Shown here: positions 48,027 to 57,161 of the stretch, piece after piece | Numbering within the stretch: position 1 is the stretch's first letter | Layout: every line of letters starts with the position of its first letter | Assembly: GCF_012843875.1 (NCBI RefSeq) | Contig: NZ_JABAFY010000001.1 | Coordinates: 87,344 to 151,343 of the forward strand | Direction: 5' to 3' | DNA length: 64,000 nt | Origin: Desulfovibrio piger | GTDB taxonomy: Bacteria; Desulfobacterota; Desulfovibrionia; Desulfovibrionales; Desulfovibrionaceae | Notes under the pieces: generated by a model | What the model saw: only the letters and a program-made list of their open reading frames with translations | Database searches by the model: none | Told to the model about the DNA's origin: nothing | Made by a program: the position numbers and the translations under genes

Positions 48027-48564
48027 AGCGATCTTTGACGAAGGCCGCATGGCCCCCCGGCCGGAAAGCGGTCTGTACGGCCTGCCTGCCGACGAGGGGG
48101 GGACGTCCCCCGCTACGCCCCTGCTGGGCAGCGGCCCGGAGGAAGGCCGGCCCGCCGCCCCCGGCCAGTCCTCTGCCGAGGGGCAGAAAAAACAGCCCGC
48201 AGCCGATGACGCCGCCCGGCTGGAGGCCCATCTGCGCCAGACCGACGCCCTGCGTCGTGCCCGCTGGCAGCAGCAGGTGGAACAGTGGCGGCAGGAAGTG
48301 GCCGACGATCCGCAGCTGGGCGGCGAGCATCTGGCCACCACCGTGGCCCGGGCCCAGCTGGCCCTGGACCGCTTCGACACGGACAAGAGCATCGGCCGCC
48401 TGCTGGAAGAAAGCGGCTACGGCAACCACCCGGCCGTGCTGCGCTTCTTCAGCCGCCTGGCCGACAGTCTGCTGGAAGACAGCCTGCCCGGCAGCGAAGG
48501 CGGCGGCAGCCTGCCGCCCCTGGAAGAACGCATGTACGCGGGCTGGAGCTCGCAGCGATCCTGA
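48013..48564 (+). CDS. capsid scaffolding protein
   Basis: The 183-aa acidic protein has a long disordered N-terminal half rich in Pro/Gly/Glu and a helical C-terminal half (RWQQQVEQWRQEVADDPQLG, GNHPAVLRFFSRLADSLLED) typical of podophage scaffold proteins. The position between portal/Bbp19-like and capsid genes supports the call. Scaffolds guide procapsid assembly and are removed before DNA packaging. Confidence 0.78.
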   Translation: MPETEAIFDEGRMAPRPESGLYGLPADEGGTSPATPLLGSGPEEGRPAAPGQSSAEGQKKQPAADDAARLEAHLRQTDALRRARWQQQVEQWRQEVADDPQLGGEHLATTVARAQLALDRFDTDKSIGRLLEESGYGNHPAVLRFFSRLADSLLEDSLPGSEGGGSLPPLEERMYAGWSSQRS

Positions 48565-48665
48565 CCATGCAGGTCGCCAACCGGCACACGGCATTTTCCC
48601 CTTTCCCTCGTTTCGTACCGGGCCGCTGACGGCCCCTTCCCGACCACCTTTGCCAAGGAGACTTC

Positions 48666-49652
48666 ATGTCCGCCACTCTGGGTTTTGTGGCCACGCTGGC
48701 CGAAATGGAACAGTTCTATCGCGGCGACAAGGCCGGCCAGATCATCGAGCTGATGAACAAGACCAACGACATCATGGATGACGTGCCCTGGATGGAAGCC
48801 AACCAGTCCGACGGCCACCTGACGCGCATCCGCACCGGCCTGCCCGCCGTATACTGGCGCCGCCTCTATCAGGGCACGCCGCCCGCCAAGTCCCAGTGGA
48901 GCCAGGTCAAGGAAGGTTGCGGCATCCTTGAGGCCATCATGGAACTGGATGTGGAAGAGATCCGCCTGTACGGCGACCGTGACCGCTCCTTCCGCATGAG
49001 CGAGGGCATCGCCTTTGCCGAGGCCATGCGCCAGAAGGTGGCCCGCACCCTGTTCTATGGCGACAGCAACCGCAACCCCGACGAATTCAACGGCCTGGCC
49101 ATGCGTTACCCGGCCAGCGATGCCGAAAACGTGCTGGACGCCGGTGGCCGCGACGGCGGCTGCACCTCGCTCTGGCTGGTCTCCTGGGGGCCGCAGTCCG
49201 TGCACGGCATCTATCCCAAGGGCAGCCGCGGCGGCCTTTCCCACGAAGATCTCAAGACCTACATGGCGCAGGACGAAAACGGCCGCAAATATCAGGTCAC
49301 GGGCGACAAATACAACTGGCGCTGCGGTCTGGCCGTACGCGACTGGCGCGGGGTGGTGCGCATCGCCAACGTGCCCGTGGCCGCACTGGGCAAGCGCAAG
49401 GGCGAGGAAGGTTTCGTGGATCTGCAGAAGCTGACCATCGAAGCCAAGAACCGCATGCCCCAGCATCTGCGCCAGAAAGCCGTCTGGTACGCCAACGCCG
49501 ATGTGATCACCGCGCTGGAACTCCAGAACTCCGACGCCGGGCAGGTGCAGCTGCACTACGGCGAATTTTTCGATGCCAAGGCCGTTCCCGTGCTGCACGG
49601 CCGCCCCGTGCGCCAGTGCGACGCCATCGCCTCGGACGAGGCTTCCATCTAG
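48666..49652 (+). CDS. major capsid protein (BPP-1 Bbp17-like)
   Basis: The 328-aa protein begins MSATLGFVATLAEMEQFYRG and contains LYQGTPPAKSQW, ARTLFYGDSN, FNGLAMRYP and SLWLVSWGPQSVHGIYP, all typical of the capsid family of BPP-1-like podophages and related prophages (HK97 fold). AAGGAG precedes the ATG. It is followed by the Bbp16-like cement protein, as in BPP-1. Confidence 0.87.
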   Translation: MSATLGFVATLAEMEQFYRGDKAGQIIELMNKTNDIMDDVPWMEANQSDGHLTRIRTGLPAVYWRRLYQGTPPAKSQWSQVKEGCGILEAIMELDVEEIRLYGDRDRSFRMSEGIAFAEAMRQKVARTLFYGDSNRNPDEFNGLAMRYPASDAENVLDAGGRDGGCTSLWLVSWGPQSVHGIYPKGSRGGLSHEDLKTYMAQDENGRKYQVTGDKYNWRCGLAVRDWRGVVRIANVPVAALGKRKGEEGFVDLQKLTIEAKNRMPQHLRQKAVWYANADVITALELQNSDAGQVQLHYGEFFDAKAVPVLHGRPVRQCDAIASDEASI

Positions 49653-49877
49653 AGCCGTGCCCTTCCAAGGGGGGACCGCCCTGAGCTGCCGCTGCTGCCA
49701 GGATGCCGGGACCTTACGCACGATCCCCGGGCGGATGCGCTGTCCGTGCAGCGGCGCTCCCCTTCCTCCGCCTCCACCGTGTCCCGGCGCCCCCGGTTGC
49801 TCTCCCCTCTGACTGCACGACCTGCGGCCGTCATACGTCCGCTCCCCATGCATTTTTTCAGGAAACAAGGAGTCCTC

Positions 49878-50300
49878 ATGGCCATCATCGACAGTCATTG
49901 CATCCTTTTCGAAGGTCCCCTGAGTGCCGAAAGCACCGGCAAGGCCGTACCCCTCACGGCCCTGCGCCTGCCCGGCCGCATGGAGCCCATGCCGCTGCGC
50001 ATCTCTGTGACCAGGGGTTTCGCCAAAGAACAGACCACCTCGCTGGCCCTGACCCTGCAGGAAGCCGACAGCGCCGAAGGCGAATGGCAGGACGTGCCCG
50101 GCGCTGCCATCACCGTCCAGGGGGCGGAACTGGGCGAGGGCGCCCGCCTGGGCTGGCGCTTCGTGCCCCAGGCCGTGCGCAAGAGCTGGCTGCGCCTCAA
50201 GCTGTCTCCGGCCGGGAGCGGCAGCCATGACGGGCACATCTTCGCGGCCCTGCTGCGCGAGGAAGACTTCCCCTACGAAAAGGAACTGCGCGTGCGCTAG
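49878..50300 (+). CDS. capsid cement/decoration protein (Bbp16-like)
   Basis: The 140-aa protein starts MAIIDSHCILFEGPLSAEST and has a beta-rich pattern with LRISVTRGFAKEQTTSLAL and AALLREEDFPYEKELRVR. This matches the Bbp16 family, which caps the capsid of BPP-1. AAGGAG lies just upstream of the ATG at 49878. The gene order capsid-cement is conserved in this phage group. Confidence 0.8.
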   Translation: MAIIDSHCILFEGPLSAESTGKAVPLTALRLPGRMEPMPLRISVTRGFAKEQTTSLALTLQEADSAEGEWQDVPGAAITVQGAELGEGARLGWRFVPQAVRKSWLRLKLSPAGSGSHDGHIFAALLREEDFPYEKELRVR

Positions 50301-50494
50301 TCCTTTTCCTGCACCGGGAGCGGCCGGGCCATCTCACAGCCCGGTCGCCGCACCGGAGACAGGATCATGCCCGCGACCGGCGGGCGACAGACCCCTCATT
50401 CATGGGGCGGGGCGGACGCTTGCCCCGCCCCCCTGCCCAACGTAGGGGAGCCCCCTCCGTTCCCTTTTCCCTGATGCCATCACAAGGAAGACAT

Positions 50495-51088
50495 ATGGAG
50501 ACCCTGACCCAGATCGCCATCTGGAACCGGGCCCTGGGCTTTTTGGGCGCCCGCAGCATCGCCGCCGAGGACGAGAACACGCCCGAGGCCCTGCAATGCC
50601 GCCTGTACTGGGACAGTGCCCGGCGGCAGGCCCTGCGCGACTACCCCTGGGCCTTTGCCCAGCGCCGGGCCTGGCTGGCCCGGGTGGCCCTGCCCTCGGG
50701 CTTCGAGCAGGAATACCGCTTTGCCTATGCCCTGCCCGAGGCCTGCCTCAAAGCGCATGAGGTCCGGCACGAAGGCCTGCTGCCGCGCCCCTTCTGTCTG
50801 GCGCGGGATCCCGCCGGGGATGCCACCATCCTGCTCACCAGCGCCAGCCGGGCCTTGCTGCTCTATACGGAAGACGTGCGCCACTGCCACCAGTTCGACG
50901 ACCTTTTCGCCCACATGCTGGCCCGCAAGCTGGCCTGCCTGCTGGCGGCACCGCTGCTCAAGAGCAACAGGCAGAAGATCGCGGAGCTGGAACAGCTCTA
51001 CAGCGCCAGCCTGCCCCAGGCCCGGCAGTCCGATGCCAGTGAGCGCCGCCCCCTGCCCCTGCCCGACAGCTGGTTGCAGGCCCGCTGA
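50495..51088 (+). CDS. tail tubular protein A-like adaptor
   Basis: The 197-aa protein has the layout of T7 gp11-type tail adaptors: IAIWNRALGFLGARSI, AARRQALRDYPWAFAQRR-like helices (here SARRQALRDYPWAFAQRRAW), a central strand segment and ARKLACLLAAPLLKSNRQK. It should bridge portal and nozzle. The ATG at 50495 follows AAGGAAG; longer upstream frames were rejected. Confidence 0.83.
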   Translation: METLTQIAIWNRALGFLGARSIAAEDENTPEALQCRLYWDSARRQALRDYPWAFAQRRAWLARVALPSGFEQEYRFAYALPEACLKAHEVRHEGLLPRPFCLARDPAGDATILLTSASRALLLYTEDVRHCHQFDDLFAHMLARKLACLLAAPLLKSNRQKIAELEQLYSASLPQARQSDASERRPLPLPDSWLQAR

Positions 51089-51153
51089 CGGCCCGATACC
51101 CGCTCTTCACTATATGGCGGCCTTCCCTGTCCGCCCCTTTTCCGGGAGTTCGC

Positions 51154-52644
51154 ATGACCATGCCTTACAGTCCCGGCCGTGCCCTGTTCGAAGGCAACGG
51201 TACGGCCACGGATTTTCCTTTTTCCTTCAAAGTCTGGGGAACGGAACAACTGACCGTCACCCTGACCGGCCCCGACGGCAACAGCCGCCCGGCCAGCGGC
51301 TGGACCGCCCTCCTGAACGACGACGGCGGCAGCGTGACCTACCTCCACGAAGGCGCTCCCCTGCCCGCGGGCTGGAAACTGGCCATCACCCGCAACATGC
51401 CTTTTGAACAGCAGATCGACCTGGTGTCCGGGACCCGCTTCGATGCCGAAGTCATCGAGACAGGCCTCGACCGGGCTACGGCCGAACGCCAGCAGCTGCT
51501 GGAACAGCTCCAGCGGGCGGTCATCCTGCCCCCCACCAGCGACGAGACGCCCATCAAGATGGCCGAACAGCTCCTGCAGGCGGGAAAGACCGCCCAGGCC
51601 AGCGCCGCAGCTGCCCAGGACAGCGAATCCGCAGCAGCGTCCAGCGCTTCGCAGTCCGCAGCCAGCGCACAGGCCGCAGCTGCCTCGGCAGAAGCCGCCG
51701 ACCAAAGCCGGGCAGCGGCAGCCGCCAGTACCGCCGACGCCTCCCAAAGCGCCACGGCAGCCCGCCAGAGCGCGGAGGCCGCGGCAGGGAGCGAGGACAG
51801 GGCCGCCCAGAGCGCCGCGTCCATCCTGGGATTGCAGGTGGAGGTGTCCACGCTCGATCCCGGACTGCCCGCCGGCGGCGACTATGACCCGGAGACCGGC
51901 ATCCTGCATCTCGGCATCCCCAAGGGCGATTCCGGGGCGTCGGCCATCGCCACCCCTACCAGCCTGGGCAGCGTCATGCCCCAGACCGGCCACGAGGACG
52001 GCCTTGAACTCGAAACAGATGGGAAACTGCGCGTCCGCAAGGCCAGTGCTTCCCAGCGTGGCGGCGTGCTGGCCAGCACCACGGCGGCGGCCAACACCGT
52101 GCCCCAGGCCGGGGAAGACGGCACGCTGGACGCAAGCTGGGTGCCCAGACCTGACTATTGGGACATGTTCCCGCCTTTCGTGCCCGTCCCCATCTGGGGC
52201 GCGACGCCGGGCGGCAGTGACGGACGCCGGGCCATCATGCCCGGAGAAGAGCAGGCACGCGAAGAATGGATCCTCTGCGACGGCGGCAGCGACGGCAAGG
52301 ACGGCACCGTGCCTGACCTGCGGGGCCGCTATATCCGTGGTGCCAGCGAAGCCGAGCCCGAAGGCACGGAAGGCGGCAGCGAAGATGTCGCTGTGGATCT
52401 TTCCGGCAGTACCGGGGCCACGACGCTGAGTACAACGCAGATACCCAGCCACACGCACCCGTTCTCTGCCGTCATATCGACTAAAGGACGGTATATGGAG
52501 AGCGGGAACCTATACGACAGCGGCAGTTCCAGTACTTCCGCAACGGGCGGCAACGGTTCCCACACGCATCCCCTGTCCGGCTCGGTATCCGGCACGCACA
52601 CCGACCCGCATCTCGCCATGCACTTCTTCATCAAGGTGGTCTAG
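51154..52644 (+). CDS. tail fibre with T7-type base, Ala-rich shaft and collar-type tip
   Basis: The 496-aa protein has three parts. Residues 1-120 resemble the T7 gp17 base (LFEGNGTATDFPFSFKVWG). Residues about 145-225 are an Ala/Ser/Gln-rich repetitive shaft (ASAAAAQDSESAAASSASQS and similar), probably a trimeric coiled coil. The end has a tail-collar-like domain (WILCDGGSDG, VPDLRGRYIRGAS) and HTHP repeats that may bind metal. Around 52440-52560 the codons are clearly more A/T-rich than the rest, marking the tip as a likely recombined or variable region. It is the receptor-binding protein by inference. Confidence 0.82.
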   Translation: MTMPYSPGRALFEGNGTATDFPFSFKVWGTEQLTVTLTGPDGNSRPASGWTALLNDDGGSVTYLHEGAPLPAGWKLAITRNMPFEQQIDLVSGTRFDAEVIETGLDRATAERQQLLEQLQRAVILPPTSDETPIKMAEQLLQAGKTAQASAAAAQDSESAAASSASQSAASAQAAAASAEAADQSRAAAAASTADASQSATAARQSAEAAAGSEDRAAQSAASILGLQVEVSTLDPGLPAGGDYDPETGILHLGIPKGDSGASAIATPTSLGSVMPQTGHEDGLELETDGKLRVRKASASQRGGVLASTTAAANTVPQAGEDGTLDASWVPRPDYWDMFPPFVPVPIWGATPGGSDGRRAIMPGEEQAREEWILCDGGSDGKDGTVPDLRGRYIRGASEAEPEGTEGGSEDVAVDLSGSTGATTLSTTQIPSHTHPFSAVISTKGRYMESGNLYDSGSSSTSATGGNGSHTHPLSGSVSGTHTDPHLAMHFFIKVV

Positions 52645-52645
52645 C

Positions 52646-53392
52646 ATGAAAACACACGTCACCGTCATCCCGTCCGACGGCATCATCTCTGTGGACGGGG
52701 AAGTGCTGTTCCTGGACGGCATCACGTCCGAGACCTTCCACGCCCTCCAGTGGCACGATGGCGCGGGCCATGTGGAGCCCGGCGACGGACTGCCCAACGA
52801 GGAGCTTTCCACCGACGATTACGCCGGGCGCGTGGCCCCCTTCGTGGCCCTGTGGGAAGAAGAGAAGGCCCGTCTGGAAGAAGAGGCCAACCGCCCGCCC
52901 ACTGACGAGGAGCTGGCCGCGCAGGCCGTAGCCGAGGCCAGGGCGCAGTCGCGCAGCATCCTCATGGCCCGGATGCAGGCGGACATGGTACAGACGGGCG
53001 CCTTCGCCGCCGCCGAGTTCGCCACCTTCGCCAAAGCCGGGCTGTTCACGGACTGGGCCGCCGGACGGACCTACGCCAAGGGCTACCGCCTGGCCCACAA
53101 GGGCATCGTCTATGAGGTGATGCAGGAAGTGACCGCCATCGAGAACCAGCCCCCGGATGCCGCCGGGCTGCTGGCCGTGTACCGCCCGCTGTCCGTGGAC
53201 CCGGAGACCGGTGAAGAGCCGGACGGCAGCCGGGAACATCCCTTCGCCTTCCTCTACGGCATGGATGTCACCAAGGACTGCTACTACAGCTACGAAGACA
53301 AGCTCTGGCTGGCCAGGGCCGACATGCCCGCCTGCGTCTGGGTGCCGGGCACGGCGGGCCTGTGGCAGTGGGAAGAAGCAAGCGCGGCCTGA
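52646..53392 (+). CDS. tail-fibre-associated protein with carbohydrate-binding-like module
   Basis: The 248-aa protein starts one base after the fibre gene. It has an N-terminal beta region, an acidic helical part (EEEKARLEEEANRPPTDEEL) of the kind seen in tail fibre assembly proteins, and a C-terminal segment WAAGRTYAKGYRLAHKGIVY resembling a CBM5/12-type W-x-x-x-x-Y-xx-G-x-x-V-xx-xG-x-x-Y fold. It is either a fibre chaperone or a second adhesin. No database check was possible. Confidence 0.65.
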   Translation: MKTHVTVIPSDGIISVDGEVLFLDGITSETFHALQWHDGAGHVEPGDGLPNEELSTDDYAGRVAPFVALWEEEKARLEEEANRPPTDEELAAQAVAEARAQSRSILMARMQADMVQTGAFAAAEFATFAKAGLFTDWAAGRTYAKGYRLAHKGIVYEVMQEVTAIENQPPDAAGLLAVYRPLSVDPETGEEPDGSREHPFAFLYGMDVTKDCYYSYEDKLWLARADMPACVWVPGTAGLWQWEEASAA

Positions 53393-53650
53393 GCCCCGGC
53401 GGATGCGGGAACGGCCCATTTTCTTTGCAACGGATACCGGCCCCGGCACATGCCGTCACGGCCCGTGCCCGAAAGCATACGGGCTGGGACAGATGCGGCA
53501 ACGTGAACACGAGCATCCTGCGTCTGGCCGATCCCATTCCCCCTCCCCGTCCTGTGATGCTGCCTTTTTCCCCACGATCCGGGACAGCTCCCACAGGCTT
53601 TTCCCTGGTTCTCCTGCCCATCCCGCAACCTCCACCTTTTTCGAGGATCC

Positions 53651-55762
53651 ATGCGCATAGCCCTGCACAACTTCACCGGCGGCGAGGTCTCCCCCATCCT
53701 GGCCGCCCGCTATGACCTTTCCCGTTACGGCAGTTCCGTGCAATGCATGGAGAACATGCTGCCCGGCCTGCACGGCGACGTGCGCCGCCGCCCCGGGACC
53801 CTATTCCTGGGCAGCCTCGAAGACGAGGCCGTGCTCCTGCCTTTCAGCTTCAATGCTCTGGCGGAACAGAACTTCGTGCTCGTCCTTTCGGGGAATGGCC
53901 TGAGCATCGCCGACATCCACGGCTTCGATCCGCAGGAAGGGAGCATTCCCCGGCTGCCTACCCCTTACGAGGCCCGGCATCTGCTGGAGATCTGCGCCGC
54001 CCAGGTGGGGGATACGGTCTATCTGGCCCACACGGCCTATCCGCTGCACAAGCTCGTCCGCAGTACGGACAGCGAGCCGGAGGCCCCCCTGCCGGAAAAT
54101 GCCATCCGCAGCCACGGGTACCGCTGGACGCTGGAAGCCGTGGCCCTCAACAGCAGCCTGCCCGCTCCCCAAGCCCCCGGCTGTACGTTCGTACGCGGCA
54201 ACAACGACGATGACGCCGGGCTCGGCTACACGCTGCGCTACAAGATCGTGGCCGTGGACGCCAACGGCAAGCAGTCGCTGGCTTCGGAGGCGGGCAGCTG
54301 TAACGGCAAGCATCCTTCCGACTGGGTGGTGGGCAACCGCACGGACATCTCCTGGACAGCCGTGGAAGGCGCCACGGAATACAATATCTACCGGGAGGAG
54401 GCCGGGTACTACGGCTTCATCGGCGTCAGCAGCGGCACGACATTTTCGGACAACAACTATCAGGCAGACACCGCCGATACCCCGCGCGAGGACTGGGACC
54501 CGTTCGCCGACGGCAACAACCCGTCCGTGGTGGCCTTCCACCAGCAGCGCATGGTCCTGGCGGGCACACGCGACAGCCCGCAGGCCTTCTACCTTTCGCG
54601 CAGCGGGGACTTCGAGAACTTCCGCAAGTCCCGCCCCCTGCAGGACGACGACCCGGTGGAATACCTCATCGCGTCCGGCTCCATCGACGCCATCGCCTGG
54701 GCGGCCAGCTTCGGGGACCTGCTGCTGGGCACCTCGGGCAGCGAATACAAGGCCAGCGGCAACGGCAGTGCCATCACCCCGGGCAACATCACCATCACGG
54801 CCCAGTCCTACTGGGGCAGCGCGGGCCTTGCGCCCATCATCATCGGCAATGCCATCCTGCATGTGCAGCGCCACGGCGCCCATGTGCGCGACCTGTTCTA
54901 TTCGCTGGAAAAAGACGGCTATGCGGGCAATGACCTTTCCATCCTGGCGCCGCATCTGTTCGAAGGGCACCGCCTGCGTCAGTGGGCCTACCAGCAGACG
55001 CCGGGATCCGTGCTCTGGATCGTACGCGACGACGGCCTGCTGCTGGCCCTGACTTATCTCAAGGAGCACGACATCTGGGGCTGGAGCCGCCATCCCACGG
55101 CCGGAGAGGTGCTGTCCGTGTGCAGCATCTCCGGCCCGGACAGCGACGAACTGTTGCTGGTGGTCCGCCGCCGGGATGCGGACGGCGGCACCCGCTACTG
55201 TCTGGAACGTCTGGCCCCCCAGTGGCAGGACAGCGATCCTGTGGAGGAAGCTTTTTTTGTGGATTGCGGTCTGAGCCTTCACCGGGAAGAAGCGGTCAAC
55301 GACGTGGACGGGCTCGACCATCTGGAAGGCCAGTCCCTGGCCGTGCTGGCGGACGGGAGCCCCGTGGAAGGCTGCGTGGTGCGGCAGGGCCGCATCCGGC
55401 TGCCCTTTGCCGCCCGCATCGTCCAGGCAGGCCTGCCCTATGCCTCCGTCCTGTCGCCCCTGCCCGTGGAAGGCAACGGCGAATCCGGCAGCACGCTGGG
55501 ACGGCAACGGGCGCTAGGCCGCTGCTGCCTGCGCCTGTACCGCAGCGTGGGCGGGCGCTACGGAGCCGGCCGCGACGAACTTTACGACATCCCCTTCCTG
55601 CCCCGGCGCTGGGATGAGGCCTGCCAACCTTTCAGCGGCGATGTGGATTTTTTGCCCGCCGGAGGACACGGCCCCTCGGCCACCATCTGGCTGGTGCAGG
55701 AACGTCCCCTGCCCTTCCACCTGCTGGCCCTGAGCCTGGATGTGGAATTTGCGGAGATATGA
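53651..55762 (+). CDS. tail nozzle protein (tail tubular protein B-like)
   Basis: The 703-aa protein starts MRIALHNFTGGEVSPILAAR, a typical opening for podophage stump proteins in this position. It has YGSSVQCMENMLPGLHGDVRRRPGT-like landmark (here cited as MENMLPGLHGDVRRRPGT), a fibronectin-like insert (YNIYREEAGYYGFIGV), and the QRMVLAGTRDSPQAFYLSR block. It should form the distal tail tube through which DNA leaves the particle. Confidence 0.83.
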   Translation: MRIALHNFTGGEVSPILAARYDLSRYGSSVQCMENMLPGLHGDVRRRPGTLFLGSLEDEAVLLPFSFNALAEQNFVLVLSGNGLSIADIHGFDPQEGSIPRLPTPYEARHLLEICAAQVGDTVYLAHTAYPLHKLVRSTDSEPEAPLPENAIRSHGYRWTLEAVALNSSLPAPQAPGCTFVRGNNDDDAGLGYTLRYKIVAVDANGKQSLASEAGSCNGKHPSDWVVGNRTDISWTAVEGATEYNIYREEAGYYGFIGVSSGTTFSDNNYQADTADTPREDWDPFADGNNPSVVAFHQQRMVLAGTRDSPQAFYLSRSGDFENFRKSRPLQDDDPVEYLIASGSIDAIAWAASFGDLLLGTSGSEYKASGNGSAITPGNITITAQSYWGSAGLAPIIIGNAILHVQRHGAHVRDLFYSLEKDGYAGNDLSILAPHLFEGHRLRQWAYQQTPGSVLWIVRDDGLLLALTYLKEHDIWGWSRHPTAGEVLSVCSISGPDSDELLLVVRRRDADGGTRYCLERLAPQWQDSDPVEEAFFVDCGLSLHREEAVNDVDGLDHLEGQSLAVLADGSPVEGCVVRQGRIRLPFAARIVQAGLPYASVLSPLPVEGNGESGSTLGRQRALGRCCLRLYRSVGGRYGAGRDELYDIPFLPRRWDEACQPFSGDVDFLPAGGHGPSATIWLVQERPLPFHLLALSLDVEFAEI

Positions 55763-55776
55763 ACCAAGGAGAGAGC

Positions 55777-56235
55777 ATGATCCATTGTCACTGTGAACCG
55801 CTCGAACGCCTGCTGCCGGAGCTGCCGCCCCTGTTGCAGGCCCACTGGGACGAGAGCGAGGCCGCCCTGTTCGGCCCGCAGGTCTACGCCCTGGACACGG
55901 AACGCTATGCCTGCTGGGAGCGGCTGGGCATGCTGCATGTGGTGACGGCCCGGGACAGCTCCGGCAGCCTGCAGGGCTACGCCGCCTTCACCCTGACGGA
56001 TTGCCCGCACCGTCCGGGAAAACGTCTGGCCGCTCTGGATGGCCTGTATCTGGCACCGGCCGCCCGCAAGGGCCTGGCCGTCCTGAAGCTGCTGCGTGCA
56101 GCCGAGGCCGGGCTCAGGGAACGCGGCGCGGACGTGGTCCAGTACAGTTCCCCGGCCTCCCGCCCCTGTGACGCCCTGTACCGCCGCCTGGGGGCCCGCC
56201 ATACGGAAAGCGTCTGGCACAAGGAGCTGCGCTGA
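55777..56235 (+). CDS. GNAT-family acetyltransferase-like protein, 152 aa
   Basis: A GNAT fold is indicated by GYAAFTLTDC, LAALDGLYLAPAARKGLAVLKLLRAAE (motif A with P-loop-like AARKG) and YSSPASRPCDALYRRLGARH. Such genes sit beside internal virion protein genes in related phages; substrate and role are unknown. AAGGAG favours the ATG at 55777 over the one at 55759. Its last base is shared with the start of the next gene. Confidence 0.7.
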   Translation: MIHCHCEPLERLLPELPPLLQAHWDESEAALFGPQVYALDTERYACWERLGMLHVVTARDSSGSLQGYAAFTLTDCPHRPGKRLAALDGLYLAPAARKGLAVLKLLRAAEAGLRERGADVVQYSSPASRPCDALYRRLGARHTESVWHKELR

Positions 56236-56809
56236 TGGCCGTGGCCAGCAGTACCGCGGCCCTGCTGGGGGCCGCCGTGACCTTTGCCAGCACCGCCGTG
56301 GGCACCTGGAGTGCCGTGAGCCGTCAGGAAGAGCAGCGCAAACAGGCGGAATTCTCCGCCGACATGGCCCGGCGCAATGCGCAGATCGCTGAAGAAAATG
56401 CCCGCATGGCCGAAGAAGAAGCCCGGCAGACCCGGGCAGATAGTTACGACAAGGCGGTGCGCAAACGTCAGGAAACATCCCTGCTGGTCGGCAAACAGCG
56501 GCACAGGCCGGGGCCTCGGGCGCGCAGATCGACAGCGGCAGCCATCTGGACAGTCAGCTCGACCTGCGGGAAAAAGGAGAACTTGATGCCCTGTCCATCG
56601 AAGAACAGGGCGAACGCGCGGCCTACAATCAGGAAGTCCAGGCCTGGAACCAGCGCAATGCCGCCCAGGGATCCCAGGCCCGGGAACGGCAGCTGCGCAG
56701 CAAAAGCAGCACGGACTATCTTTCCCTGAGCAAGACCCTGCTCAATGGCGCCGGACGCCTGGGCAACAACTTTGACCTGTTCTCGGGCCAGGGGCCGCGC
56801 CTGCCCTGA
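56235..56809 (+). pseudogene. internal virion protein-like gene (gp14 type) with frameshift
   Basis: The frame starts MAVASSTAALLGAAVTFAST (hydrophobic) followed by a helical EEQRKQAEFSADMARRNAQI coiled coil, and is good up to SLLVGKQ. One base seems missing near 56490-56495. The +1 frame then continues AQAGASGAQIDSGSHLDSQL and GERAAYNQEVQAWNQRNAAQ to a stop at 56807-56809. The joined 191-aa protein looks like the small internal (core) protein of podophages. It ends the phage cluster; the large internal proteins expected next are missing. Confidence 0.72.
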
Positions 56810-57161
56810 AGAAAATGGCAGAGGGGGGTGAAACGGTTCCCGAGCGCTGCCTGATGCCGGAAGGGCGCGGGATGCCGGACAACCACAGCGACGCGCCAGC
56901 TGCGGGCTTGCCCGCTTTTCTTTGCCTGCTTTTCTGCCCGTCGTATCCGCATCCCGGCAGAGACGTCTTGTCAGGTCTTGCCTTGCCTGGAAAAGTCCTC
57001 CCCGCGACGGCCCTGCTCCTGAGGCATATTCCTTTGCAACGCAAAAGGCCCTCCCTTCACGAAGGGAGGGCCTTTTTTGCTGGTATAGAAAAAGGGGCCG
57101 CGGCATATCGCCACGGCCCCGGGTATCCATACTGTAGCGGGCAGGCTACGTCAGGAAAGGA
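56810..57161 (-). other. 352-bp gap between phage cluster and rubrerythrin
   Basis: No gene supported. It contains a strong terminator hairpin. Beyond the end of the phage genes I see no obvious attachment site, though a direct repeat shared with the left edge would be hard to spot by eye. Confidence 0.45.
57042..57078. terminator. bidirectional rho-independent terminator
   Basis: AAAAGGCCCTCCCTT pairs with AAGGGAGGGCCTTTT around CACG. It can stop rubrerythrin transcription (-) and read-through from the phage cluster (+). Confidence 0.9.

Larger units (their letters stand above)
39747..56809. mobile_element. compact podophage-like element, possible GTA or remnant
   Basis: About 17 kb of phage genes lie between the RND operon and rubrerythrin: repressor (-), then (+) unknown, Mor-type activator, endolysin, holin (interrupted), DUF2730-like, small coiled protein, terminase, GNAT-fold protein and small protein. 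The structural set follows: portal, Bbp19-like, scaffold, capsid, Bbp16-like cement, tail tubular A-like, fibre, fibre-associated, nozzle-like, GNAT-fold and internal virion-like genes. The order of the head genes matches Bordetella phage BPP-1. No integrase, transposase, recombinase, primase, helicase or polymerase is visible, nor the large internal (gp15/gp16-like) proteins of T7-like phages. No attachment repeats were found by eye. Boundaries are set by gene content. Confidence 0.75.

Noticed and set aside
51154..52644. Diversity-generating retroelement, because the head genes resemble phage BPP-1
   Set aside because: No reverse transcriptase, template repeat or accessory gene is present in the window.
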